Source of the DNA: Burkholderiales bacterium
Lineage (GTDB): Bacteria > Pseudomonadota > Gammaproteobacteria > Burkholderiales > Burkholderiaceae_E
Reading direction: 5' to 3'
Length of the DNA: 57,678 bases
Assembly: GCA_026399835.1 (NCBI GenBank)
Contig: JAPLQE010000082.1
Location: forward strand, 1-57,678
Part shown: positions 39,068-48,394 of the stretch, piece by piece
Numbering within the stretch: the first letter of the stretch is position 1
Layout: each line of letters opens with the position of its first letter
The notes under the pieces: model-generated
The model's database searches: none
What the model was told of the DNA's origin: nothing
What the model saw: the letters and a program-made list of their open reading frames with translations, nothing else
Position numbers and translations under genes: made by a program

Positions 39068-39130
39068 TAACAAAACCCGCCAAGGCTATGCGCGCAAGCG
39101 TATCCTCAAACCGGCGGGTTACTTTTTTGT
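39068..39130 (+). ncRNA. Structured small RNA candidate upstream of Abi_2 gene (abiF-RNA-like)
   Basis: An outer stem AACCCGCC (39074-39081) pairs with GGCGGGTT (39113-39120). Inside is a second hairpin: AGG (39083-39085), a CT bulge, ATGCGC (39088-39093), GNRA tetraloop GCAA, GCGTAT (39098-39103), CCT (39104-39106). A run of six T (39123-39128) follows, as in an intrinsic terminator, and its UUUUGU could also pair with the 5' ACAAAA. A strong promoter lies directly upstream and an Abi_2/AbiF-type gene directly downstream. From memory, a conserved 'abiF' RNA motif is known upstream of Abi_2 genes; a covariance-model match would settle it. A further hairpin (39131-39136 with 39145-39150) precedes the abi start. 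Confidence 0.65.
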
Positions 39131-39172
39131 GCGCCGGGTTTTTGCGGCGCAGGGACTGGCCGGGAGCGCGTC

Positions 39173-40084
39173 GTGGCAACGATGAAGCGCCCCTTCGGCA
39201 AGCCCGCCACCACCCACGCCCAGCAGGTGGCGCTGCTCCAGCAGCGCGGCATGGTTGTCGATGATCCGGCAGCGGCCGAGTTCTACCTGCAACACCTCAA
39301 CTACTACCGGCTCGGCGCCTACTGGCTGCCGTTCGAGGCCGACCACGCCACCCACACCTTCCGCCCCGCCACCCGCTTTGCGGATGTGTTGAACCTCTAC
39401 GTGTTCGACCGGGAACTGCGCCTGCTGGTGCTGGATGCCATCGAGCGCGTGGAAGTCTCGGTGCGCAGCCAGTGGGCCTACCAGATGGCGCACCGGCACG
39501 GGCCGCATGCCCATCTGGATGCCGCCTTGGCCTTCAATAGCTACCACTGGCAGACCAACCTCAACAAGCTTACCGACGAAGTCGATCGGTCCGACGAGGT
39601 TTTCATCAAGCATCTCAAGGCCAGCTACAGCGAGGCGCTGCCGCCAATCTGGGCCGTGTGCGAGGTGATGTCGCTGGGCCTGCTCTCTCGCTGGTATAGC
39701 AACCTCAAGCCCATGCATACCCGCAGCGCCATCGCCGCGGCCTACGGGGTGGACCAGAGGGTTCTCGAATCCTGGCTTCATCACCTCTCACTGGTGCGTA
39801 ACACCTGTGCCCACCACAGCCGGCTGTGGAACCGTGACTTCACCGTCACCCCGAAACTGCCACACAGCAAGCCAGCCGGGCTGGCAGCGCAATGCCAAGC
39901 CGGTTCGCGCAAGCTCTACAACGCGCTGGTCATCCTGCTGCATTGCATGGACGTGATCGCGCCGCAGCACCACTGGCGTGCTCGCCTGAAGGACCTGATC
40001 ACCCGGCATGCGGTTCCAGTGGCGGCGATGGATTTCCCGGTTGGCTGGGAGCAACTCGCGATCTGGCAGGAGAACACACCATGA
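39173..40084 (+). CDS. Abi_2 (AbiD/AbiF) family HEPN protein
   Basis: 303 residues. The N-terminal part [20 protein letters not shown] and [13 protein letters not shown] matches Abi_2 proteins. The helical C-terminal part holds the HEPN RNase motif R-x4-H as RNTCAHH (Arg209, Asn210, His214) followed by RLWNR. HEPN proteins of this family are abortive-infection RNases in which host or phage RNA is cut, and relatives are discussed as ancestors of Cas13. A GTG at 39173 fits the GGGAG at ~39161-39165 better than the ATG at 39182. It follows a structured-RNA candidate and overlaps the next gene by ATGA. Confidence 0.88.
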   Translation: MATMKRPFGKPATTHAQQVALLQQRGMVVDDPAAAEFYLQHLNYYRLGAYWLPFEADHATHTFRPATRFADVLNLYVFDRELRLLVLDAIERVEVSVRSQWAYQMAHRHGPHAHLDAALAFNSYHWQTNLNKLTDEVDRSDEVFIKHLKASYSEALPPIWAVCEVMSLGLLSRWYSNLKPMHTRSAIAAAYGVDQRVLESWLHHLSLVRNTCAHHSRLWNRDFTVTPKLPHSKPAGLAAQCQAGSRKLYNALVILLHCMDVIAPQHHWRARLKDLITRHAVPVAAMDFPVGWEQLAIWQENTP

Positions 40085-41193
40085 ATCAGGAGTTCCTGCG
40101 TCCACGTCTCGTCGGCCGCCGTTTCGACGAGCACTCCTTGCCGGTGGACATCCTCAAGGACTTCGCCGCGCTGGAGGAGATGCTGGTCGAGGTGGCCAAG
40201 CGCCAGTACCTCGCCGTCAACCCGGACCGGGTGCACTCGCCCAAAGGCTTCACCAAGGGACTGGAGCTGCATCTGACCACGGTCGAGCCAGGCAGCGCCA
40301 TCCCGGTGATCGCGTTGGTGTTCTCGACGCTCTTTCCCTCGGCCGACGCCGACTACTTCGAGCAGGCCAAGGAGCAGATCGTCGAAGCCATCGCCGCCGC
40401 CGACCAGGGTCAACCGCCGGTGCTGCCGCCCGAGCTGCTGCGTTACTTCGATCGCTTCGGGCGCGGCCTGCGCGAAGGCGAGGCCATGGAGTTCATGCGC
40501 CGCACTGGCCAGACTGCGTCGCTCACACCGGCTACCCGCGAGCACCTGCTGCGTGCCTCGCAGGCCGAGCAATGGACCGAGGAAGTCACCCTCAAGGGCC
40601 GTATCCCCGAGATCGACCAGGCCGATCACAGTTTCGAACTCGAGCTGCGCGACGGCACCAAGCTCAAGGCCCCCTTGCTGGAGCTGCACCTCAAGACCGT
40701 GCTTGATGCCGCCGTCAGGTACCGCGACGGCACGTTGGTTGCGATCAAGGGCGTGATCCAGCGCGACCGTGCCGACCGCCGCAAGGGATTCGAATCGGTC
40801 GAGCACATCACTCCGCTGGACCCGCTGGACATCGAATCCCGCCTCGAAGAACTCGCCCAGCTGCTCGAAGGATGGCTGGACGGCAAGGGTCGGGCGCCCG
40901 AACGCGCCGCTTTGTTGCGCTTGGCGCAGGCCTTTGACGAGCACTACGCACCCGATCTGCAGTTGCCCTATCTCTATCCCACCGCCGAGGGTGGCGTGCA
41001 GGCCGAATGGACGCTGGGCGCGTGGGAGGTATCCCTGGAAATCGCGCTGCCAGCGATGGCAGCGCAATACCAAGCGCTGCACCTGAAGACCCGCGAGAGC
41101 TGTGAACTCGACTTGATCCTGACCGCCGATGACGGCAAGGGCTGGACGGCGCTAAACGCCGCGCTCAAGGCAGTGCAAGAGGGCCAGGTGTGA
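40081..41193 (+). CDS. Uncharacterised protein of a restriction-modification-linked gene pair (370 aa)
   Basis: 370 residues, no recognised domain. The N-terminus ([20 protein letters not shown], then [11 protein letters not shown]) looks conserved, a middle beta-rich part reads [19 protein letters not shown], and the C-terminus has [20 protein letters not shown], a pattern seen in regulators or immunity-type proteins but not diagnostic. There is no signal peptide or membrane segment. ATG overlaps the abi stop; its own stop overlaps the next GTG. The frame is open further upstream, but that part lies inside abi. Function unknown; defence-associated by context. Confidence 0.8.
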   Translation: MNQEFLRPRLVGRRFDEHSLPVDILKDFAALEEMLVEVAKRQYLAVNPDRVHSPKGFTKGLELHLTTVEPGSAIPVIALVFSTLFPSADADYFEQAKEQIVEAIAAADQGQPPVLPPELLRYFDRFGRGLREGEAMEFMRRTGQTASLTPATREHLLRASQAEQWTEEVTLKGRIPEIDQADHSFELELRDGTKLKAPLLELHLKTVLDAAVRYRDGTLVAIKGVIQRDRADRRKGFESVEHITPLDPLDIESRLEELAQLLEGWLDGKGRAPERAALLRLAQAFDEHYAPDLQLPYLYPTAEGGVQAEWTLGAWEVSLEIALPAMAAQYQALHLKTRESCELDLILTADDGKGWTALNAALKAVQEGQV

Positions 41194-41567
41194 CGCCCGA
41201 CACGCTGCTGCTGCGGCAGATTCACCCGGGCTTTGTACAGAACGGCCGCGTCACTTCCCAGGCCTTTCGCCACACGCCCAAGGACGAGTTCCAACTCTCG
41301 GTGGACAACGGCGCACGCGTGACCGCGGAAGCCGCATGGCGTCGTTTCACGGCCGACCCGGCTTGCACGTCAGCAGGCGTCCAGGCCATCTCGCGATCTG
41401 ACTGCGCTGCGCAGGTGCTGCCGGTGATCGAGGACGGTAGCTCGCACCCGGAGCACTGCTCAATCGACTTTTCCGCCTTCGAGAAGAAGGCGATTGATAA
41501 GAAGGCCAAGCTGTTGCGGGCTGCAGCGGCAACGCGCGGCTGGTTGTTCACGGAGGCAGCTGCGTGA
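41190..41567 (+). CDS. Uncharacterised small protein of the same pair (125 aa)
   Basis: 125 residues. A conserved-looking opening LRQIHPGFVQNGRVTSQAF with HTPKDEFQLSVDNG is followed by a short hydrophobic middle and a Lys-rich helix FEKKAIDKKAKLLRAAA. No domain recognised. It starts at a GTG overlapping the previous stop, and its stop overlaps the hsdS GTG, so it is coupled on both sides. The constant pairing with the 370-residue protein suggests they act together, but nothing in the sequence gives a mechanism. Confidence 0.78.
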   Translation: MTPDTLLLRQIHPGFVQNGRVTSQAFRHTPKDEFQLSVDNGARVTAEAAWRRFTADPACTSAGVQAISRSDCAAQVLPVIEDGSSHPEHCSIDFSAFEKKAIDKKAKLLRAAAATRGWLFTEAAA

Positions 41568-42910
41568 AGCACCCAACCTATGACGCGTATCGGCCAAGTC
41601 CCTTCTCTTGGATGGATCGCGTTCCAAAGCACTGGGATTCGGCGGCGCTGCGCTGGGTTTCCAAGCGCTACGCGGGCGGGACACCCGACAAGGGCAATGA
41701 CGCGTATTGGGAAGACGGCACGATCCCGTGGCTGAACTCGGGCGCCGTTAACGACGGCTACATCACGGCGCCTTCTGAACTGATCACACCAGAAGGCCTT
41801 GCCAACAGCAGCGCCAAGTGGATTCCCAAGGGCGCACTGGTTATGGCCCTGGCCGGCCAGGGAAAGACCAAGGGCATGGTCGCGCAACTTGGGATTGCGA
41901 CAACTTGCAATCAGTCGATGGCTGCGATCATTCCAGCGCGGCGACTCGATTCACGCTATCTGTACTGGTGGTTGACGGCGAACTACCAGAACATCCGGAA
42001 CCTTGCGGGGGGCGAAGCTCGCGATGGGCTGAACCTGGACCTGCTGGGCTCGATCCCTTGCCCAATACCGCCACTTGCGGAGCAGCAAGCCATTGTCCGC
42101 TTCGTCGATGCGAAGAGCGCGCAGATCGACGTTCTGGTGGCGCAAAAGCGGCTACTCATCGACAAGCTGAAGGAGAAGCGGCAGGCGCTGATCGCCCGCA
42201 CTGTGACCCGCGGTCTGCCGCCGGAGGAGGCACGCCGTAGTGGACTCGACCCGCATCCGAGGCTGCGGCCGTTAGCGGAGGCCTGGGTCGATGCCATCCC
42301 GACCCACTGGGACGTTTGGAAGATTACACACGGCTTCGAGACTATCGGCAGCGGGACCACTCCACCGAGCGACAACGAAGACTGGTATGACGGTGATGTT
42401 CCCTGGGTGACGACGGGCGAGCTGAGAGAGTCGAGAATCACCAGCACGGCCAAAAGGGTCAGTGACGCCGCGATTCGAGAGTTCAGCGCGCTCAAGGTGT
42501 TTCCTCAAGACTCGATTCTGATAGCGATGTACGGCGCGACGATTGGGAGACTTGGCATACTGGGGATCTCAGCAACAACCAATCAGGCGTGCTGCGCTCT
42601 GGCGAACGGTATCGCGTTCGACGTGGGCTTCCTCTTCTTCTGGTTTCAAGCCTTCCGTGAGCAACTCGTAATGTTGGCAACGGGTGGGGGACAAACAAAC
42701 ATTAGCCAAGAGAAGATCCGATCGCTTCGGATTCCCTGTCCGGATCTGCCGGAGCAAGAGCTAATCTGCGGATACTTGAGCCGCGAGACGGGCCGACTGG
42801 ATCACCTTGTTGAAGTTGCTGAGGACGCAATCGATCGTCTGCAAAAGTTGCGCCTTTCCATTACAAATTCGGCAGTTATCGGCAAGATCGATGTGCGAGA
42901 CTTCAGGTGA
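41564..42910 (+). CDS. hsdS: Type I restriction specificity subunit HsdS
   Basis: 448 residues with two target-recognition domains. TRD1 (~15-170) starts PKHWDSAALRWVSKRYAGGT; a conserved helical spacer IPPLAEQQAIVRFVDAKSAQ follows; TRD2 (~245-400) starts IPTHWDVWKITHGFETIGSGT; a second helix PEQELICGYLSRETGRLDHL closes it. Each TRD reads one half of a bipartite site; the sequence cannot be predicted by eye. GTG start overlaps the preceding stop and its stop overlaps the FRG gene. Confidence 0.92.
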   Translation: MKHPTYDAYRPSPFSWMDRVPKHWDSAALRWVSKRYAGGTPDKGNDAYWEDGTIPWLNSGAVNDGYITAPSELITPEGLANSSAKWIPKGALVMALAGQGKTKGMVAQLGIATTCNQSMAAIIPARRLDSRYLYWWLTANYQNIRNLAGGEARDGLNLDLLGSIPCPIPPLAEQQAIVRFVDAKSAQIDVLVAQKRLLIDKLKEKRQALIARTVTRGLPPEEARRSGLDPHPRLRPLAEAWVDAIPTHWDVWKITHGFETIGSGTTPPSDNEDWYDGDVPWVTTGELRESRITSTAKRVSDAAIREFSALKVFPQDSILIAMYGATIGRLGILGISATTNQACCALANGIAFDVGFLFFWFQAFREQLVMLATGGGQTNISQEKIRSLRIPCPDLPEQELICGYLSRETGRLDHLVEVAEDAIDRLQKLRLSITNSAVIGKIDVRDFR

Positions 42911-43812
42911 GCACGCCGTTCGAGATCGAGAGCTTCGACGAGTACCTCAACACCATCCACAAGGAGTTGGGCAACCACGTCGGGAGTAGACGGCGCCTTT
43001 ACTTTCGCGGGCAGAGCAAGCGCGCCAGCGAGGGCTACCCGCTGACGCCGTCCGTGGCACGCTACAAGCATCTGGGCAGCCTCTCCCTGGTCGAGCGAGA
43101 GCAGAAGGAATGCGAGGTGCTGGAGACCTTCAGCAACCATCTGCTCACCTACGTGCAACACCGGCCGCAGACGGCCTGGGAAGAACTGGCCATCGCGCAG
43201 CACCACGGTTTGCCGACGCGGTTCATGGACTGGACGACCAACCCGCTGGTCGCGCTGTACTTCGCGGTGCGCAACACCAGCGCAGGCACGAATGACAGCG
43301 CGGTTTACGTGCTGATCTCCAACCCCAAGCGCTATGCCGACCTTCGGCGCGGCCAGACGGCGCAAATCAAGCCCGTGGGCGACGCTGCGACGGAAGCGGC
43401 CCAGACGGACTCTCCCGACGCCTACGCCGAGTTCGGCGTCGACGAAGGCGCACCCGAATCGACGGCGGATTTGACTGCTCCGGCCGACGCGGACGGCCGC
43501 GAGTTGAGTGCCGATGTGGGCCCGCTGGAGTTGCCCACGCCGTTCAAAATCAGCGAAAACATCATCTACGACCCACCGCATGTATCGCCGCGCATTCGCG
43601 CGCAGGACGGCGTGCTCCTGGCCTGCTGGCAGCCGATGCAACCGCTGGACGAGAAGGACTACCTCGAAATCGTCATCAAGCAGGCCGCGCATGAAGAGAT
43701 CCGTCGCCGGCTGGACCAGTACGGCGTCTTTGACAAGCAGCTGTTTCCTGACCTCGACGGCATCGCCAAGTGGCTGAAGTACCGCGCCTACGAGATCAAC
43801 GGCACGATCTGA
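42907..43812 (+). CDS. FRG-domain protein
   Basis: 301 residues. RLYFRGQSKRASEGYPLTPS near residue 33 is the FRG (Phe-Arg-Gly) motif, and AQHHGLPTRFMDWTTNPLVA near 102 is the second conserved block. FRG proteins are frequent in defence loci and type I restriction-modification operons, but their activity is not established. The central stretch (~150-205) is acidic and low-complexity. GTG overlaps the hsdS stop, and hsdR follows after 13 bases. Confidence 0.85.
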   Translation: MSTPFEIESFDEYLNTIHKELGNHVGSRRRLYFRGQSKRASEGYPLTPSVARYKHLGSLSLVEREQKECEVLETFSNHLLTYVQHRPQTAWEELAIAQHHGLPTRFMDWTTNPLVALYFAVRNTSAGTNDSAVYVLISNPKRYADLRRGQTAQIKPVGDAATEAAQTDSPDAYAEFGVDEGAPESTADLTAPADADGRELSADVGPLELPTPFKISENIIYDPPHVSPRIRAQDGVLLACWQPMQPLDEKDYLEIVIKQAAHEEIRRRLDQYGVFDKQLFPDLDGIAKWLKYRAYEINGTI

Positions 43813-43825
43813 GGAACCCAAGCCC

Positions 43826-46800
43826 ATGCCAGGCCAAACCACCGAACGCGCCTTCGAGTTCCACGTCGAGGACTTGCTGCTGCAGCAAGGCGGCTGGTTG
43901 CCCGGCACCAATGCCGAGTGGGACAAGGCGCGGGCGCTGTTCCCGGCACGGGTGTCCGCCTTCATCGAGGCGACGCAGCCCAGACTGTGGGCCGAGATGG
44001 CGGCGCTTCACGGCAGCAACCTTCAGCCGATGTTGCTGGATGCTCTGGTCAAGGAGCTGGAGATCAAGGGCAGCCTGAACGTGCTGCGCCACGGCTTCAA
44101 GTTCTACGGCAAGCTGTTCAGGCTGGCGTATTTCAAGCCGGCGCACGCCCTGTCGCCCGATGTGCTGACCCTGTACGGGCAGAACCAACTGACGCTGATT
44201 CGGCAGGTGTCTTGCCACCCCGGCGACCACAGCACGGTGGACATGGTGCTGGCCGTGAACGGGCTGCCGGTGGCCACCATCGAGTTGAAGAATCCCGGCA
44301 CGCATCAGACCTGGCGGCACGCGGTGAAGCAGTACCAGGGCGACCGCGATCCGCGTGCGCCGCTGTTCGACTTCAAGAAGCGTGCGCTGGTGCACTTCGC
44401 CGCCGACCCGGACGAAGTCTGGATGACCACGCGGCTGGCGAAGGAGAAAACCTTCTTCCTGCCTTTCAACCGCGGCAGCCACCCTGGGCAGATTCAATGC
44501 GGGGCCGGCAACCCGCAGCACGGCAGTGGCTACCGCACCGGCTACTTCTGGCAGGAGACGCTGCAGCGCGACAGCTTCCTCGACATCCTGGGCCACTTTC
44601 TGTTCATCGAGAAGGATGAGCAGAAGGTCGACGATGGCCGGGGCAGCAAGAAGCTCGTCACCACCGAGAAGATGGTGTTCCCTCGCTACCACCAGCTGCA
44701 TTCGGTGCGGGCATTGATCGAGGCGGCGCGTGGCGAGGGTGCAGGGCACAACTACCTGATCCAGCACTCGGCGGGCAGCGGCAAGACCAACAGCATCTCG
44801 TGGCTGTCGCACCGGCTGGCCAGCCTGCACAACGCGCAGGACCAGAAAGTGTTCGACTGCGTGATCGTCATCACCGACCGCAAGGTGCTCGACAAGCAGC
44901 TGCAGGACGCGATCTACCAGATCGAGCACGCACAAGGCGTGGTCAAGGCCATCGACCATGACGCCAAGCAGCTGGCCGACGCGCTGATCGACGGCACCAA
45001 GATCGTCATCACCACGCTCCAGAAGTTCCCCTTCGTGCTGCGCGGGCTGTTGCATGCGGCCGGCGCGGAGAACCAGGACAAGGCCAGTGACGAGGAGAAG
45101 GCTCAGGCCAAAGCCTGGCAGGCGGCCATTGCGGCACGCCGCTACGCGGTGATCGTGGACGAGGCTCACTCCAGCCAGACTGGCGAAACGGCCCGCGAGC
45201 TCAAGAGCATCCTGGGTGCCGATGCGCAAAACGGCAACGGCGCGATGGGCGATGAGGCCGAAGCGGACTGGGAAGACCGCTTGAACCAGATCATGGCCTC
45301 GCGGGGTCAGCAGAAGAACCTGAGCTTCTTTGCCTTCACTGCCACGCCCAAGGGCAAGACGCTGGAACTGTTCGGCCGGCCTAGCGCCAGTGGCAAACCA
45401 GAGGCCTTCCACACCTATTCGATGCGCCAGGCCATCGAGGAAGGTTTCATCCTCGACGTGCTGCGCAGCTACACCACCTACAGCACCTGGTTCAAGTTCG
45501 TGAAGACGGTGGAGGACGACCCCACCATCCCGAAGAAGAAGGGAGCCAAGGCGCTCGCGAAGTTCAAGGAGCTGCACCCGCACAACATCGAACAGAAGAC
45601 GGAAGTGATGGTCGAGCACTTCCGCGAGCATGTCCGGCACCAACTGGGTGGCCGCGGCAAGGCGATGGTGGTGACGGCCAGCCGTATCCAGGCGGTGCGC
45701 TACAAGCTGGCGTTCGAACGCTACATCCAGGAGCAGGGATACACCGACATTCGCTCCCTGGTGGCCTTCAGCGGCACGGTCAAGGACCCGGACACCGGCG
45801 TCGAGTACACGGAGCCCGGCATGAATCCGGATGCCGTGACAGGCAAGCCCATTCCCGAAAGCCAGCTGCCCGAGCGGTTCGGCTCCAGTGACTATCAGGT
45901 GCTGCTCGTGGCGAACAAGTACCAGACGGGCTTCGACCAGCCGCTGCTTTGCGCGATGTACGTGGACAAGCGGCTGGACGGCGTTCAAGCGGTGCAGACC
46001 CTGTCGCGCCTGAACCGCAAGATCGCCGGCAAGGACGAACCCTTCGTGCTGGACTTCGTCAACAAGCCCGAGGAGGTCTACGCAGCGTTCAAGCCGTACT
46101 TCGACTCCACCAGCCTGCAGGAGTCAGCGAAGCCGGAGATGCTGCCCGCGATTAAGCACGAGCTGGATCAATTGCAGGTTTACCACTGGAGCGAAGTCGA
46201 AGCATTCGCCCGCATCTTCTATCGCCAGCCGGAGAGGCAGAACCCTGCCGATCACGCCCACATGCAGCGTCACCTGCAGCCGGCCGTGGATCGCTTCAAG
46301 GCCATCGAGGACGAATCGGTGCGGTCGGCCTTCCGCGACAAGCTGGGCGGGTACGTTCGGATGTACTCGTTTCTGAGCCAGATCCTGCCGTATGCCGATC
46401 CCGACCTGGAAATGCTCTACAGCTATGGGCGCTTCCTGCTGCCACATCTGCCGCTGGATCGTGACAACACGGTGGTCAAGATCGGCAACGAAGTGGAGCT
46501 GCAGTATTACCGCTTGCAGCGAGTGACCAGTGGATCGATTGAACTGAAGGTCGGTGAGCCCGAGGGCGTCTACAGCCCGACGGACGTCGGTACCGGGAAG
46601 CCCAAGGAAGAAAAGGCGCCGCTGTCCGAAATCATCCAGGTGCTGAACGAGCGCTTCGGCACCACGTTCACGGAGGAGGACCGGCTGTTCTTTGATCAGA
46701 TCAAGGCAAGAGCAGCGGCCAACAGCCAGGTAATCCAGACCGCCATGGCCAACCCGCTGGACAAGTTCCAGCTCGGGGTGCGCAAGCTGATCGAGGACTT

Positions 46801-46951
46801 GATGATTCAGCGGATGGCAGAGAACGACAAGATCGTGACCCGCTACATGGAAGACAGTGACTTCCAACGTACTGCGTTCCCCATACTTGCGAAGGAGATC
46901 TTCGACGCGGTTCACGCCCAGCAGTGCCCCGCAGGTGGCAGCATGCCCTGA
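43826..46951 (+). CDS. hsdR: Type I restriction endonuclease subunit HsdR
   Basis: 1041 residues. The N-terminal PD-(D/E)xK nuclease has VATIELKNPGT near 151-161 with the catalytic Glu-x-Lys. The SF2 translocase shows Walker A SAGSGKTNS near 315, VDEAHSSQ near 445 and FFAFTATPKG as motif III. The later part contains LVANKYQTGFDQP and LSRLNRKIAGK, motifs V-VI of type I HsdR. It translocates DNA and cuts when unmethylated sites are met. The gene is complete and appears functional. Confidence 0.94.
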   Translation: MPGQTTERAFEFHVEDLLLQQGGWLPGTNAEWDKARALFPARVSAFIEATQPRLWAEMAALHGSNLQPMLLDALVKELEIKGSLNVLRHGFKFYGKLFRLAYFKPAHALSPDVLTLYGQNQLTLIRQVSCHPGDHSTVDMVLAVNGLPVATIELKNPGTHQTWRHAVKQYQGDRDPRAPLFDFKKRALVHFAADPDEVWMTTRLAKEKTFFLPFNRGSHPGQIQCGAGNPQHGSGYRTGYFWQETLQRDSFLDILGHFLFIEKDEQKVDDGRGSKKLVTTEKMVFPRYHQLHSVRALIEAARGEGAGHNYLIQHSAGSGKTNSISWLSHRLASLHNAQDQKVFDCVIVITDRKVLDKQLQDAIYQIEHAQGVVKAIDHDAKQLADALIDGTKIVITTLQKFPFVLRGLLHAAGAENQDKASDEEKAQAKAWQAAIAARRYAVIVDEAHSSQTGETARELKSILGADAQNGNGAMGDEAEADWEDRLNQIMASRGQQKNLSFFAFTATPKGKTLELFGRPSASGKPEAFHTYSMRQAIEEGFILDVLRSYTTYSTWFKFVKTVEDDPTIPKKKGAKALAKFKELHPHNIEQKTEVMVEHFREHVRHQLGGRGKAMVVTASRIQAVRYKLAFERYIQEQGYTDIRSLVAFSGTVKDPDTGVEYTEPGMNPDAVTGKPIPESQLPERFGSSDYQVLLVANKYQTGFDQPLLCAMYVDKRLDGVQAVQTLSRLNRKIAGKDEPFVLDFVNKPEEVYAAFKPYFDSTSLQESAKPEMLPAIKHELDQLQVYHWSEVEAFARIFYRQPERQNPADHAHMQRHLQPAVDRFKAIEDESVRSAFRDKLGGYVRMYSFLSQILPYADPDLEMLYSYGRFLLPHLPLDRDNTVVKIGNEVELQYYRLQRVTSGSIELKVGEPEGVYSPTDVGTGKPKEEKAPLSEIIQVLNERFGTTFTEEDRLFFDQIKARAAANSQVIQTAMANPLDKFQLGVRKLIEDLMIQRMAENDKIVTRYMEDSDFQRTAFPILAKEIFDAVHAQQCPAGGSMP

Positions 46952-47173
46952 ACGGACCAGCTGGAGCCCAGGCGAGTGTTCGTAAGCCTGGGAGGCCAGT
47001 TAGCACAGGGTCAACCGTCCGCCACCACGTCAGGCTCCGAGAGGGGCATGTAAGACCCACACAGGCGCTAAGCTTCAATGATTTGGCGAATTATTGTGTC
47101 TGGGTGAAGCCGGGCCGCGGTCGAAGACGAACATGGGCAACAGTCGGCAACCCTCCGGCCTCTGCGAGTCCGG

Positions 47174-48244
<1,071 letters not shown>

Positions 48245-48394
48245 GCGGGTCTCCTCGTCGCGGCGTCTTGACCGCGATCACGAGTGAGCATAGCTTGAAC
48301 ATCCGGCGACCCTGGTCGCCGTCGTCCGGAGAACCGCTCCCGCTGCGCGTTTCCGGCAACCCGGTTGCAACAGAAACAATACAGAGGAGACCCG

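Larger units (their letters stand above)
36150..47173 (+). other. Defence island: type I restriction-modification locus with Abi_2 and FRG genes
   Basis: An 11-kb block lies between two ordinary GC-extreme chromosomal genes. It contains a decayed toxin, a decayed IS4-family transposase, hsdM, a structured-RNA candidate, an Abi_2 gene, two unknown genes, hsdS, an FRG gene and hsdR. Codon use is visibly less GC-extreme than the flanks and intergenic parts are AT-richer, supporting horizontal acquisition. No integrase and no clear flanking direct repeats were seen, so exact ends are approximate. The segment 46952-47173 after hsdR holds nothing I recognise. Confidence 0.8.

Noticed and set aside
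36150-47173. Integrase, tRNA target or att direct repeats bounding the island
   Set aside because: None found by eye; only a weak imperfect inverted repeat (47055-47063 with 47097-47105) at the right end.
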